Shown piece after piece: positions 45,185 through 60,363 of a stretch of DNA of 64,000 nt. The stretch is taken from contig NC_086357.1 in assembly GCF_036324505.1 (NCBI RefSeq), positions 19,842,793 through 19,906,792 on the forward strand, read 5' to 3'. Each line of letters opens with the position of its first letter. The first letter of the stretch is position 1. Both the position numbers and the translations under genes were made by a program. The notes beneath the pieces were generated by a model. It was given only the letters and a program-made list of their open reading frames with translations, was not told the DNA's origin and did no database searches. This DNA is from Eleginops maclovinus (Eukaryota; Chordata; Actinopteri; Perciformes; Eleginopidae).

Positions 45185-45460
45185 AATCACATTTTTGGCC
45201 ACTTGGGGGCATACAAATTGTAAAACTGACATGTTCTCTTTCCTTTTAACTTGTTTTTGGTCTCCACCGCTTCCTTAGGAACAATCTGACTTGTTTGACT
45301 TGGGCATTTATCGTTCAGTGGTGTTTAAAGCTTTTCTTGTTTAAAATAGCTGCCTGCTGTGACTGAATATAACACACACAGTTCTCGGAAGCGAAAACAA
45401 TAGGACAATAGATGCTTAAGGTTTTGAGGAGCAGCTGTTGATTACAGAGGCAGATGATAG
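45185..45460. repeat. Possible dispersed repeat next to the retroposon tail
   Basis: The segment starting TTTTGGCCACTTGGGGGCAT and running through TTTGGTCTCCACCGCTTCCT resembles a common fish repeat from memory. Borders are not defined. Confidence 0.35.
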
Positions 45461-47454
45461 TCTCTCTTGGTTCATCAATAGGGGAAACACGTTTATAGCA
45501 GCTTTAAGTCAACGCTAGCAGGCAAGAAATAAAATGTTACCCTTTTAAGAAAGTTTCTTGTGTCCTTTATTACATCCTTGATTCTCCTGATGCTTTCTGT
45601 CAGGTTAGCGCCAGGAATACGCTTTCCACTGAGAGCCTCAACAAGTGTGATTTTGTCTTTCAACACAGGGAGGGCTTTGTTCAAGTTCTTCACTGAACAG
45701 TCACAGAAAACAAACATTCATTCATTTCAACTGCAAGATTACATTTAAGAAAGGAATACAATCAGGAAGGGGACTCTTTTCTGCCATTAAATACTCACAT
45801 GTCTGGTCTGAATCAACCAACATATCGTCAAGATTCATGCTGACTTTTGTCAAAGTTACTTTCTCCACTTCTTGGCTGATGTTCTTCAGTCTCTGTGTTA
45901 TATTACTGACTGTGAAGCTGGAGGCAGACGCAACTGTTTTTGCAGACTCTATCGAGACACCTGTGTCGTCTGAAATCAAAAGACTGTTATAATATATGTT
46001 TAAGAAGGTATAGTCTGTAACATGTTCTTGTCAATTGATCCTCAAACCTTTTCTGAGGTTGCCACTGGCTGTAGAGATGCCCACTCGCAGTGATTCTAGT
46101 TTTTCCATCTTCCTCACGCCATCTTTGAGAGTGATTATTGTGTATGACTGCACTGTTAAAAAGAAATGAAAAAGTGTTTCACTTTCTTAATTTAAAAGTA
46201 ATAAAATGTGTACGGCTCGATATAAATCATGCATTTCTCACACATTTAAGATCACCCAGAGTCTCATTGGCTTCCGTCCGTAAATTAGTTGAATTATCTT
46301 TGAGTCCTTTGGCCATGTTGACAAGACCTGCGTCCTTCACATCCTAAGTGATACAATCAGAATCATATTAAAATGTTTGCTTATTATTTATAGTATTAAA
46401 CAATCAGACTACATTACTAAAAGCACTTGTGTTACCTTTAGTGCTTGTTCAGTCGCCTCTCTGCTCTGACTTGCTGCCATCTCTGCATTGTGTATGGCAT
46501 TTATGATGCTATTATAAGCTCCTATACCCAACACACCGAGCAGGTAATCACTGATGGTAGCATTATGAACCACTCTGAAATGACAGTGTATTAATATCAG
46601 CTTACACACATTGTTCATCAACTATTTTCACTTTCTTGATTTCCTCTGCTTCACACTCACTGATGGAAATCTGCTGCCACTCTGCGGAGCTCCTCTGCAT
46701 CCTCTTCAACCTTGATAACAATGTCTGTCTTTGCTTTCATTTGGAAGATGTTAATTAACATTTTAAAGAGTTTCTGCTTGGCACCATCTACTTCAGCTGC
46801 ATGGTTTTCAAATTCCTGTAATTGTCATGCAATAAAATCAGTTTGCAAACTGCAAAACGTGTCTTGTGAAATTATGCTGATAACTGCTGCTTACTTTCTT
46901 ATTTTCCTCAAGCATTAAAAAGATGTCGGTTATATTCTTTAGTAGATCTTTAGTAATGTCTGTCACAGGAAGGAGCCTCAATTGTTCTGTCACCAGCTGA
47001 GATTGAACAGGCTGAGAAATGATAAACAAACAAAAAAACATCAGGGAAACTACACAGTGAGGAATGTTTGACTACCAGTGCCAGCTTTGTACCACATCAC
47101 CTCCAGATGTGTTATGGTATTACGACCCCTCTGGTTGAGGGACTGTGTCATTTCGACTCTGTCCTCAGCATCTGACAGCAGGTCAGCGATCTCCCTCAGA
47201 GCAGAGTCTGAGACCCTCAGAGAGTCTGCTGTCAGATTCAATACAGCCTGGTTTGTGGCTGACACTCAGGAGAAAAAAACACTCATTATTATATTATTAT
47301 ACATTTTACAATCTACTTATTGATATTCATTTTTTGGGTTGTATATTATATATTTTTTGTGAAATGGACCAAACTGTTATCAATTTGTTCCTCCATTTCT
47401 TTCTCGTTCCTCCTTTGCTGTTTTTTTTTTTTAATTACCTCTCCCAATGTGACC

Positions 47455-47500
47455 TTTGCTAAGCTAAGCTAACCGGCTGTAGCTATACATTTAGTCAAAG
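47455..47500. repeat. Short dispersed repeat fragment
   Basis: GCTAAGCTAAGCTAACCGGC followed by TGTAGC is typical of a frequent fish dispersed element. It lies in a laminin-like intron. A possible further piece of the same family is near 57520-57605 in ankrd29 intron 3. Confidence 0.4.
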
Positions 47501-49854
47501 TCGAAATTGAAATTGAAATACCGTTTCTGGCAGTCCCACAGTGCAAATATAAACAAGAACATATAACATAAAAAGAGCGTAGAAAAAAAGGGGGGGTAAA
47601 AAGGGGTATACAAAAAAAACCGAAGTAATATATACATATGTTATATATTCGTGACCTTTCTGCACCATTTTATCCATAAACTGAACCATCTCAACATAAG
47701 CTCTATGCCAGGAAGAACTCAATGAATAAATTTTTTTTTCTTATCTCACATGTGTGTGCGTCCTCCTGCACTCTGTCTCTCTGAGCAGTGCAGCCTTTGT
47801 CTCTCATTTCCTGCATGATGCGCTGAGCCTCTTCCATCATCCTGGCTTTGCTGTTTTCATAGAGAGTGGCAGCCTCTCTGGGTTTCACATGCGTTTGCTG
47901 CTTTAATAAATCTGACAGATGGCAATAACAGAAACAGTGATTTGAATAATATATCTGTTGGTCACTTGGACACAAGTCCCACAACGTCATTGATAAGTCT
48001 TGGTTTTTGCCCGACATCTATACAGTGGTGAAATGTCCTGACAATGTCAAAAGATACATATTTTAATGTAAAGTTATGTAGGCCTACCTTGTGCTGCTGC
48101 AATGAGAGCTTCAGCTTCAGAGAGAAGATCCTCTGCCTTTGACTTTGTTTCATTCACATTCTGCAAAACCTTACCAAGATCTGATACAGTTTTAAGTTTC
48201 TGAAAAGTTTATAATGTGAAAAAATGTGTGTCAGGCTTCTCGTATTCTTTCAGATCAGTTTTTGTACATTAATTGTTAACACTCATCAATCAAAAAGAAG
48301 ATAGCTTATTCATCATCTCAGCAGGACATTAGGAGAGTGTTTTTGGTATATTGCTTTCTGACGTATGGTATGCCATCTATTTATAAAACTACCTCCTGCT
48401 GTAATCAAACAATACTTCACATTTGCAATTTAAATTCAAAAATAGAAACAAAAAAACATTTTTATTTTGATTAACTGACGAAATTTCACTCCAGGTACCT
48501 TGTCATTCAGTTGACTCAAGTCTTCTCTGACAATATCCACATTTACTTCCAGCTGTTCAACCAGGTGTCTCACAGCAGACAGCCTCCAAACCAGAATCTG
48601 CAAAACAGGGGCGTTAAACGCAAAAGGTACTCTGATGTTTTTGCAAACTCTTCGGCAAGCACTTTATAGCAATTGTTTTTGGACTGTTCTTTACTATAAA
48701 CACTTAAAACCTGCATCCACTGTACCTCTGTTTCAGAGATGTTGTCCTGCAGGTCGTTCAGCATGGAGAGTGAATAGGGGCTATAAGTGACGTTTTGCAG
48801 CTACTGCTTCATCCAAGCCAGGACCTCGCCCAACGTTTCCAAGTCAAATAGTAAGGAAACATTACAGCTGTCACAGTCTGTCATCAGACACAAGCAGAGG
48901 ATGAAACACTATACCTCAATTACATTTCTTCAGTGTCAAAAACACGATTGCAATCTTAGTGTTCAACGCAAACTCACCATGGCAGTGATCACCGCTGCTG
49001 CTGCTATCAGATGTGATGCAATCTATTTAAAGAAAGTGTATTTAATCAGAATAATGCCAGTCTGCTAGTTATGAGCAGTACTACTCAACCTCTAAACATT
49101 ATAGAAACATCTAGTGTTTTTGAACCTTGACCCATAGTAGGGACCAAAAGTCTGGATATCTCGGCCTCTGTAACTTAAATGTTGTCCTTTACTTTGTCTG
49201 TTTTAATGTGAGAAAAAAAAAACATACTTCCAGAGAATCACAGATGTTCAAGCTGCCTCCAGGCACCATTGGATTGCCAAAGTAACCAAAAGCACATCTT
49301 AAACAGAGGACAAACAAACAGATTTTAAATATAAATAATTGTAGCTTGAGTCCTGTCTGCTTATGTGCCTTGCATTGAGCAGTGAGACATAGATAATAGG
49401 AAGCAACATATTGCTGCATTGATGTTGTCTTGAGGTTTTAATTAGCTTGTGTGGTTAGTGTTAGTTTTTCCAACAGCAGACAGACCTCTCACAACTGTAT
49501 CCACTGTAACCACGTCTGCACAAGCACTCCATCTTTCCCAAGCTGATGTCCAGGCAGGCAAGAGCAAAACTGCAAAAAGACACATTTACATCTTCATACT
49601 GATACAGAGCAAAAATCTGATGAACTTGGTTGATCTACATAATAAAAGTGATCTTACTTGTTCCATAGGAAGGGGCATGAACAGGCACGACAGGTTCTGT
49701 TGGCTGCGTCTCCATAGAAACCCTCTTTACAGCGCTCACAGCGGTCCCCGGTGGTGTCCAACTGGCAGTTCTTGAGGGTAAATCAAACACTAAATTAACC
49801 ACATGTTTTTCCTTTGTTTTGGCCCTCAACATTGAAGCTGTGTGTGCTTTAGAA

Positions 49855-50158
49855 GTAGAATCGGAGGATGAAACCCTCTTTATTGGTCACACACGTGCAC
49901 ACAGCAGAGCACACACAGTGAAATTTGTCCTCTTTAACCCGTCCTAGTACTAGGAGCAGTGGGCAGCTATTGTGCAGTGCCCGGGGAGCATTGGGGAGGG
50001 GGAGATTGGAGGTGTCTGGTGCCTTGCTCAAGGGCACAACTGCAGGGCCTAGGAGGTGAAGTAGCAGTCCACTTTCCATATTTCAAGTCTGTTCGGGGAC
50101 TTGAACCGACGACCCTACAATTCCCAGTCCAAGCCCCTACTGACTGAGCCACTGCTGT
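49855..50158 (-). mobile_element. tRNA-derived SINE
   Basis: On the minus strand the element opens with a tRNA-like head: an A-box region TGGCTCAGTCAGTAGGGG (50134-50151) and a B-box GGTTCAAGTCCC (50096-50107), the correct spacing for an internal RNA polymerase III promoter. The body runs through TGCCCTTGAGCAAGGCACC and ends near ACCAATAAAGAGGGTTTC. It lies in the intron between the second and third laminin-like exons, in the same orientation. No clear target duplication was found. Confidence 0.8.
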
Positions 50159-50894
50159 TTAAATAAACACTTGTGTGAGTCTGTGTGTATGAGAGAGCAC
50201 CAAACACACAGTTCCCTGTTTGCTCATCGCACTCATTGGAGAGTCCATTGCAGCTGCATGGTCCCGCCCTCTCTCTGTACAAGCCAGAGCTGCACTTCTG
50301 CGGACCAAGAGATAAACAATAGCCTGTGGGACCATTAACACAAGTTCACACTCTACTTATGATATTATAACTAAGTAATCAAGCTGTAAAGCAATTAACA
50401 TATTAATCAAATATGGTATCAGATGCATTTTCAACCAGAAAATACATTGTCTCTAATGGTCTTAGTTGTATGTCAGGAAATGTCATGAAGACAGAAGGAC
50501 ACACACGATTAAGAAAGTGTGTGTTGGGCTAAATGAAGTCTAGGGTTAAGTTTAGCTGTGCTATGAATCATTTTTTGAAAGGGTAGGAACAATCTTCAGG
50601 TGGAACTTGAAATGATTGCTTTACATTGTTTTGCAGTTTGCAACCTAATCTCTTTCATTGGAAAACAACAAAGCTTTGCATTACCTAAGTGATGGCGCCT
50701 GCTGTGTGCTTGCTGAAGGCAGGATCAGAGAACCTTTTGGTGCTCTGTGACTTCTGATGGATCGGACTGACATGTCTACACTTTGAGCGTTTCTCATTGG
50801 AGTTACAAACCAGAGCAAAACAGAGCAAAAATAACCACAATACGCTGAAAAGCAGAGATATTTTCCACTGCATTATAAAGTATTCAGTAAGCAA

Positions 50895-52013
50895 TGTAAG
50901 TACAGCTGTGAAAAAGCCTCCGTCTTCCTCCCAGGTAAACCCTGCAGCAGGTGAATCTCGGATGGTTTTATGTCAGTTTTCTGAAGAAAAGCACCACAGT
51001 AAGAAACAATAATTCAGGCTCAAGGTTCAGAGGGGTGCGGTTAAACTTACAAATTGATGGAGCATGTATTTGAATTAGATTTGGTTGAACAATGCAATCA
51101 TAGCAATGGACAAATAGGCAACTTATTGAAGAAAATGATTCTTATTTTATTATTATTCAGTCCAGAAGTTAAGACATTTAGTTGATCCAGTATAAAAACG
51201 ATAAGAAGTTGTTAAAAATCTTTGAAAACAAATCAAATTAAACATTTATTGCATTGAAAATACAAAGCACCATTTTATTTCTCGAACACATTCAATTTGA
51301 AGTTGAGTTTAAAATTGAGTCACCCCTTCATCCCTCCTGTTCTAAATATGTAATTATATGTCAATATAGGTGTTACTGTAAACAAAAAACTGAGAGATGC
51401 GTTTACCATTCAAAATGTTATATCCTTAAACAAAGCACATTTTGACTCTTACAAAGTATTAACTGAGTATTTGAAACCCAATTACAAAACTATGTTCCCC
51501 AGTTTAATCCCTTCATAATATGACGCAATGAGGAAATATTCCAAAGGCTTTTATGTTCTCAGCGATGTATATTACCCAGGGTCAATAGGTTGAATCTCCC
51601 ACCTTATTTCATCAAGAACATAAGACTCTATGAAAACTAAATGATGAACCCTGTTATGAGCGTAAATTATCGGATAGCTAAAATGCAAATCTTCCTTGAC
51701 AGTAGATAAAATTGAGAAAAATCATAAGTCAGTGATCTGATTCAGTAATGTTTAACATTTTCTAGAATAAGCCACCATTGTCTTATACGGTTCTAAGTAG
51801 AAGAAAGTGTTCCCACTTTATTTCCTTATTTAAAATGTTTTTTAGATTTGGTGTTGAGGCTAATCAATAAATAAAATATCTGTCCACAAATTGGTGTGTG
51901 TGCCACATCCCTGAGAAAAGCAAAGTGTAGGAAAGGTTCATAATGCAGATAAAAAACACAAAAAGTCCAGTGGGAAAGTTCAATATTAGCACAAAATCCT
52001 CTCATCATCAGAA
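50895..52013. other. Spacer between laminin-like 5' end and cathepsin 3' end
   Basis: AT-rich, with no recognised exon. It holds the upstream side of the laminin-like gene and the 3' untranslated region of the cathepsin. Confidence 0.5.
51817..51822 (-). terminator. Polyadenylation signal, cathepsin L-like
   Basis: AATAAA on the minus strand, about 195 bases after the cathepsin stop codon. Confidence 0.55.
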
Positions 52014-55072
<3,059 letters not shown>

Positions 55073-55127
55073 GGTTTGAGAGGGACTCTAGGCGGCTACA
55101 CAACAACACACTCACTGTCAAACTACC

Positions 55128-55134
55128 TTATATA
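55128..55134 (-). promoter_or_regulatory. TATA box, cathepsin L-like
   Basis: TATATAA on the minus strand, 56 bases before the proposed ATG at 55072. This fits a transcription start about 30 bases before the ATG. Confidence 0.6.
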
Positions 55135-56131
55135 TCTTTGCTATAAGGACATTGTCTCCACTATACTTTAATCAATCCCGTAATCAACACTTATGCCAGC
55201 ACCTGAGAAGAACGTAAGTCAACAAAAAAAAGATGCTTTCCCAGCTCTTCCTTGGTAATACCCATATTATCATTTAGAGAGAGCTAAGGCTGCAATAATG
55301 TAAATCCTTCAATTACCGGTTTATAATTGAGCATAACACCTGACATCTAACTTTCCAAAATCAGCTGTGGAAGAAGTGCACAGATCATTCACTTAAGTAA
55401 AAGTAGCACTGTGTTTATGTAAATAATTAGTTATTATAAGTGTAAATTCTGCATTCAAAAACCAAAGCACTGAAGTATAATAAAAAACATTTGAGATGGA
55501 GAAATAACAAAACTAAATAGAAATAAATAAAGATGAACATAAAATGAAGTACATTACAATAGTGATTTTCAACCTCTAAGTAAAATTGATTAATACAAAA
55601 TTAAAAAAAGAAATAAGGCAAACATTCAATAAAATATTTTATAAAGTAAAAGAGAAGATTTCAAATGAAAAAAGTAAAGGACTAATGGTTTAATCTTTAA
55701 CTATGTGTTGGTGTTTTTTTCAAGTTTATCATATGTATATTTATAATTTCTTTGCAATCTGAAAATTAACTTCACTTGACTACAGTTTTCAAATAAATGT
55801 AGTGAATTAAAATCAATGTTTATCTCTGAAATGTAGTGAAATGGACGTGTCTTTTTAGCCTGGATATCAATCTAAGTGAATTTGTTGCCTTCAGTTTTTT
55901 ATTCTTAATATTTGTCATAATCTTTTGAATCCCTTGTTTTTCCTTTATTCTTGTGTCAACATTATATTCTATTTTTATCTTGCAATAGGTTTTTTTTATT
56001 ATCATCAAATTGTTGTTCTTTTTCGGTCTCAGTGATGTTTTATATATATATTATACTAGCTATGGTAGAGCACTTTTGGCTGCATGATTGTATTTATGAA
56101 TTACTTCCCTTCTCCACCTGGCTTTACATGA

Positions 56132-56143
56132 CACGTGACTCAG
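56132..56143 (+). promoter_or_regulatory. ankrd29: Overlapping E-box and AP-1-like site upstream of ankrd29
   Basis: CACGTGACTCA contains an E-box (CACGTG) fused to TGACTCA, about 230 bases before the ankrd29 start codon. Motif match only. Confidence 0.4.
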
Positions 56144-56369
56144 AGTGTGTGCTCAGCAGCGCCCCCCAGTGCCCTGCAAGCGCGCCTCCTCTCAGCACCG
56201 ACTGCAGGGGATGAGCTCAGCTGACTGTCTGCTGTTATTATGTCCGCGAACGGGCGCCGCCAACACCCAAACACAGTGCGGCAAAACAGGCGAGTGGCGC
56301 TCAGCTCAGCATCGTCTCTAATGAAGGAGTGCGCAAGAAGAAACATGAGTCACGAATGAGGTCTGCAGG

Positions 56370-56596
56370 ATGTCTTTTAAGGTAAACAAGCCGTTTCCAT
56401 CCATCATCCTCTGACTACATGTATCCCACAGGGCCTCAGTAAGAAACCAGATCACACCTGCTTCCTCTCAAAGTGTAAACTAGTTCATCATTTAATGACG
56501 TGGTGAAGCCTTTTGACAGTCAAGCACCACGAGAAAAACGGTGTAACCTGGAAATAAATAGGCAATGGGCTGTGTGCAGATTGCAGTCATGTGTAC

Positions 56597-56632
<36 letters not shown>

Positions 56633-59600
56633 CGCGCTTGCACGAGCCCATTTGTTTGACACTGTACACCTTTACTCCTGCAAAGAACACTGTACTGTTT
56701 TACTGGCTATACTATGTTGTCAGTGTGTATAATACTATAATGGTGGTTTAAGGTCAGTGGTTGTTGTGTGTATTTACCCTCCAGAAGGAAACACCCCTGG
56801 CTAATGCTGTGTTTTGGGCAGCGAGGAAGGGGAACTTGGCTCTGCTTCAGCTGCTGCTCAACAGCGGGCGTGTGGACGCAGACTGCAGAGACAGTGTAGG
56901 CCTACGGAAGCTGCATGTCCTGGCTGCTCAGCTGCACGCTTTAACCATAACCCACCTGTGGTAGGGAGACAGAGAGCTTCAAGCCTTACCTTGGTTGCAT
57001 GTGTGTGTGTGGGTGTGTGTACCACCCTTATTATGTGTTTTCTTTCACCATAATAAAGGGTGAGGGTTTTAAGCTGGACAATCTGCAGAGTTTAGAATTT
57101 TTCATCCCCATATTCTTAGCGTTTTTTGTTTCCAAAAAACACACAAGGTCTGAAACTGATGGTTGCCATGTTTCTTTTCAGTTTGGTACGACTGCTCTGA
57201 TGGTGGCGTCCTACAGCGGCCATTATGAGTGTGCCAAACAACTTATCATGCAAGGAGCCGACATCAACTACCAGAGAGAGGTATGATCGGAAAATAACTG
57301 GCTAGCTCATAAAAACAATCAAATACTTTTCTTGAAGTATGAGTTATTGTGAATCTGGAATCTGTTTCACTTAGAGGTTATATGATTACCAGCAGAGACT
57401 CCAGGTATATTCACTGCTCCCAGCAAAATAGTCTGGTACATGAACCGCCATTAACAGTGAATTGTTAGTTATCTTTAACTATACCAAGTTGTCTCTCTTG
57501 CTCTTAGCTAAAACATTTTCAATGTAGCCTCATTTTTAGCTTAAAGAGATTTGAGAGGTATCGATCTCCTCCTCTTACTCCCTGAGTATTCCTCTAAATG
57601 TCAAGCTTGGCCTTTATCATAGCTACTGTACAGTTTGCCTTGTGTTAAATATAGACCATCAGCCGTATAGTCTTGGGGTTGAGAATAGGACACATTTCTT
57701 GCAAGATCAATGCATAATCTACCTGAAATGACCCCAGGATAGCTTTTAACTCTTTCCTAATTTTGAATAAATACAAACGTGGTCATTTTTCCCCCCTTTT
57801 ATGTTATGCAAAAACTCTCTCAATTGTCCTTCTCAGACAGGTTCTACCGCCCTGTTCTTCGCTTCCGAGCAGGGACACAATGATGTTGTGAAGCTCCTCT
57901 TTGAATTTGGTGCCTCGACTGAATTCCAGACAAAGGTATGCAGCAATGAATGTGCATCAGACTGTATAATAGTGGGTGTGAATGGGAGTGCTGCAATGCT
58001 ATCATCTCAGATGTTTATTCAGAACCTTTTGTATGGAGATAAAAATATAAAACTGAGGCTCAAAATATCCTCTTTTTTTAATCTCTGCAGCTTGTAGCAA
58101 ACAGTGATGACTTTGAACTATATTGCACTGCTACATTTTTTTTCCATTGTGTTTGGTGGCAGGACGGGGGTACAGCTCTCACTGTAGCCTCTCAGTATGG
58201 ACACTCCAAGGTGGTGGAAACACTGTTGAAGAATGGAGCCAATGTTCACGACCAGCTAAATGTGAGCCACATCTTTAGCTTCCTTTTGAGACTTGTGTGC
58301 TCACACTGTCAGTACGTCTGTCTGTCAGAAACATGATGTTTAAGCTGCACACAATGTCCCCGCAGCTGGAAACCAGTCACTCAGGTTTCTGCAGACCGCT
58401 GAGTCAGACATGACACTTGGAAGGATTAGTTTCTGTCCTCAGAGCACGGGAAAAAACCCACACATACATGTGATAGCGGTCATTTAGCAATATGTTACTA
58501 ATGCTCTTTTGGATTAGTTGGAATATTTCAGGGAGATTCTTTTAGCCATCTACAGCAGAAAAGTGTGAGAGTTGATTCTTTTGTTTCAGGATGGGGCCAC
58601 TCCTCTGTTTCTTGCTGCACAGGAGGGTCATGTGACTGTGATACGTCAGCTTTTGTCAACCGGTGCCAAGGTTAACCAATTGAGGGAGGTAATGCCCTCG
58701 TCTCCAGCGTTTTTACAGATTTAAAGGTCACAGTCACTCATACAGTCAGCTCTTCAGGTCATGTCATGCCCACATTGACTCTAACATCCCTCTTTTTTTC
58801 ACCTCTTATGTTCTTCTTCTATGCAACCCTCCTCCCCTCCTTTAATGTGTCGTCCAGGATGGCACCGCCGCCCTGTGGATGGCAGCTCAGATGGGTCACA
58901 GTGAGGTGGTGAGGGTGCTACTCTTACGTGGTGCAGATCGGGATGCTGACAGAGTATGTAGTTCTTTTAGAAAATGAAAATACATAAAAGTGTAAAAACA
59001 GATTGTTGATTAATGTCGTATAGACCTCTTGGCCCCCACCTGTGTTGGGCAAGTTACTTTGAAAATGTAATATATTAAATATACTGTAATTTGATTGATT
59101 TGATATGTTTCTTAACAATATACCTATATATAAATATATATATGTACCTGTCTGTGTATTGAAGCTGGTACAAAGGATTTATCACTTAGAGGAAAAGTGC
59201 TACAATTACTGGCAATCACACAGTGCACAGACCCTCATATTATCACAATCATATTATCTCAGATTTTGAACATTTGGCTTGGTTAAAAATGAGCAAACTT
59301 GATCTGCTTTTATGGGTCATGTTATATTGTCAAGAGCCTCAGAGCAAGTGAGTTGAAGGACATTGAAGTGGAGATTGTTTAGTTTGATAACTGTTTCCTG
59401 TGTTGTCCTTCAAGGATGGATCTACAGCATTATTCAAAGCAGCTTTAAAAGGCCACAACAGCGTCATTGAGGAACTTCTCAAGTTTTCTCCTTCAGTCGG
59501 TCTCCTCAAGGTAAATTATGCTTTCATTGACTTCAACATTTCAGGAAATACACTTATACACTTTCTGCCAAGAGTTAATACAGAAGAATGATACCAGTGT

Positions 59601-60195
59601 CATGTAAAGGTCCATATTAGGGCCATTGTACAGTAGGTAAATAACATTGTCTTTGGATGTGGGTGAAAAATGTGATACATAAAACATTTTCTGATACCAA
59701 AGTGAAGCATTTGAAGCACAGAAAAAGATCTCAAATGTTTTTTCTGGCAAAGTTTTATAGAAAAATATAGGGATGTAATAGTTTCCTCCAGGCTCAGTAA
59801 TTTTAGTATTTCTTTTTTACCTACTATGTCCTTAAAACACTGCTGTACGTAATGCTCTGGATAAAGAGCAGTGAGAATTTTAATTATAGCATTATGAATA
59901 CACAATGTTAATGTTGTCTCCAGAATGGCTCTACTGCCCTACATGCTGCTGTTATGAGTGGAAATCTTCGAACTGTTCTGCTGCTGCTTGAGGCCAACGC
60001 AGACCCCACAGTACCCAACAAGGTAGGCACTTAGATGTGTAAAATGAGTTTATAAATGGACAAAACATGAGCAGATAAGTTCATCATCTTCGTCTTGTGT
60101 GTGTTGTGCAGAATAATGAGCTCCCTGCGGATCTTACGAAGAACGACCGCATCCTAAAAATGTTACATCCAAAAATCTCAAATGGAGACAGCTGA
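56370..60195 (+). CDS. ankrd29: Ankyrin repeat domain-containing protein 29
   Basis: Ten coding exons: 56370-56381, 56785-56895, 57182-57280, 57837-57935, 58163-58261, 58590-58688, 58858-58953, 59415-59510, 59924-60022, 60112-60195. Every junction is in phase 0; 297 residues (human 301). The first exon encodes only MSFK. Exon 2 opens with KETPLANAVFWAARKGNLAL. Exons 3 to 9 each encode one ankyrin unit of 32 or 33 residues (for example GTTALMVASYSGHYECAKQL and DGGTALTVASQYGHSKVVET). The last exon encodes a short tail ending KISNGDS. The protein is almost wholly ankyrin repeats with no other domain, and its function is not established; the repeats suggest protein binding. The gene lies beside lama3 in human as here. 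Confidence 0.96.
56599..56632. repeat. Short GT microsatellite in ankrd29 intron 1
   Basis: GT run with one TT interruption, followed by GCGCGC. Confidence 0.85.
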
Positions 60196-60357
60196 TGAAC
60201 AACCAAACCACTACCTTCATGCCTGTCTGTACTTCACTGGTGATGTGTGCTGAGTGGGGAAATTAAACAACAATACAGTGTCAAACATATTCAACCACAA
60301 CATGTACTGTACATGGTTTTTGCTTTTGATTGCAACTGAAATGACTCTGTCATATTG

Positions 60358-60363
60358 AATAAA
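60358..60363 (+). terminator. ankrd29: Polyadenylation signal, ankrd29
   Basis: AATAAA about 163 bases after the ankrd29 stop codon. A second one is at 60536-60541. Confidence 0.6.

Larger units (their letters stand above)
42851..50873 (-). pseudogene. lama3: Laminin alpha-3-like gene, damaged and lacking LG1-3
   Basis: Exon-like blocks on the minus strand: 50685-50873 (signal peptide, MQWKISLLFSVLWLFLLCFA), 50208-50297, 49658-49770, 49486-49569, 49228-49297, 48978-49022 (LE-type Cys-rich), 48726-48877, 48499-48597, 48088-48199, 47750-47911, 47101-47258, 46895-47011, 46661-46815, 46436-46574, 46242-46343, 46048-46147, 45799-45969, 45541-45692 (coiled coil), 44788-44900, 44390-44570, 43780-43926, 43399-43674, 43198-43305, 42851-42996 (LG4-LG5, for example SVTPTQSLCDGKF and FVGCLRNVKLN). 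The layout is that of the short LAMA3A isoform, but the coiled coil joins LG4 directly in phase 0, so LG1-3 are absent. Damage: TAG at 50685-50687 and 48801-48803, a one-base loss at 43624-43626, and lost LE cysteines. Splice sites elsewhere are intact, so decay is recent, or some lesions are sequence errors. Gene position and strand match human LAMA3. Laminin alpha-3 is an epithelial basement membrane chain. Confidence 0.75.
55073..56369. other. Divergent spacer between cathepsin and ankrd29
   Basis: The two genes start head to head. It contains the cathepsin TATA box, an E-box and AP-1-like site close to ankrd29, and a GC-rich block at about 56155-56290 that probably holds the ankrd29 promoter. 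The middle is AT-rich and featureless. Confidence 0.5.

Noticed and set aside
47500..47730. Repeat-like segment with GAAATTGAAATTGAAATACC
   Set aside because: It looks like a retroposon end, but no borders or family could be supported, so it is not listed as a feature.
48801..48824. Reading the TAG at 48801-48803 as part of a tiny intron
   Set aside because: The only donor and acceptor that would remove it define a 24-base intron, too short for vertebrate splicing.
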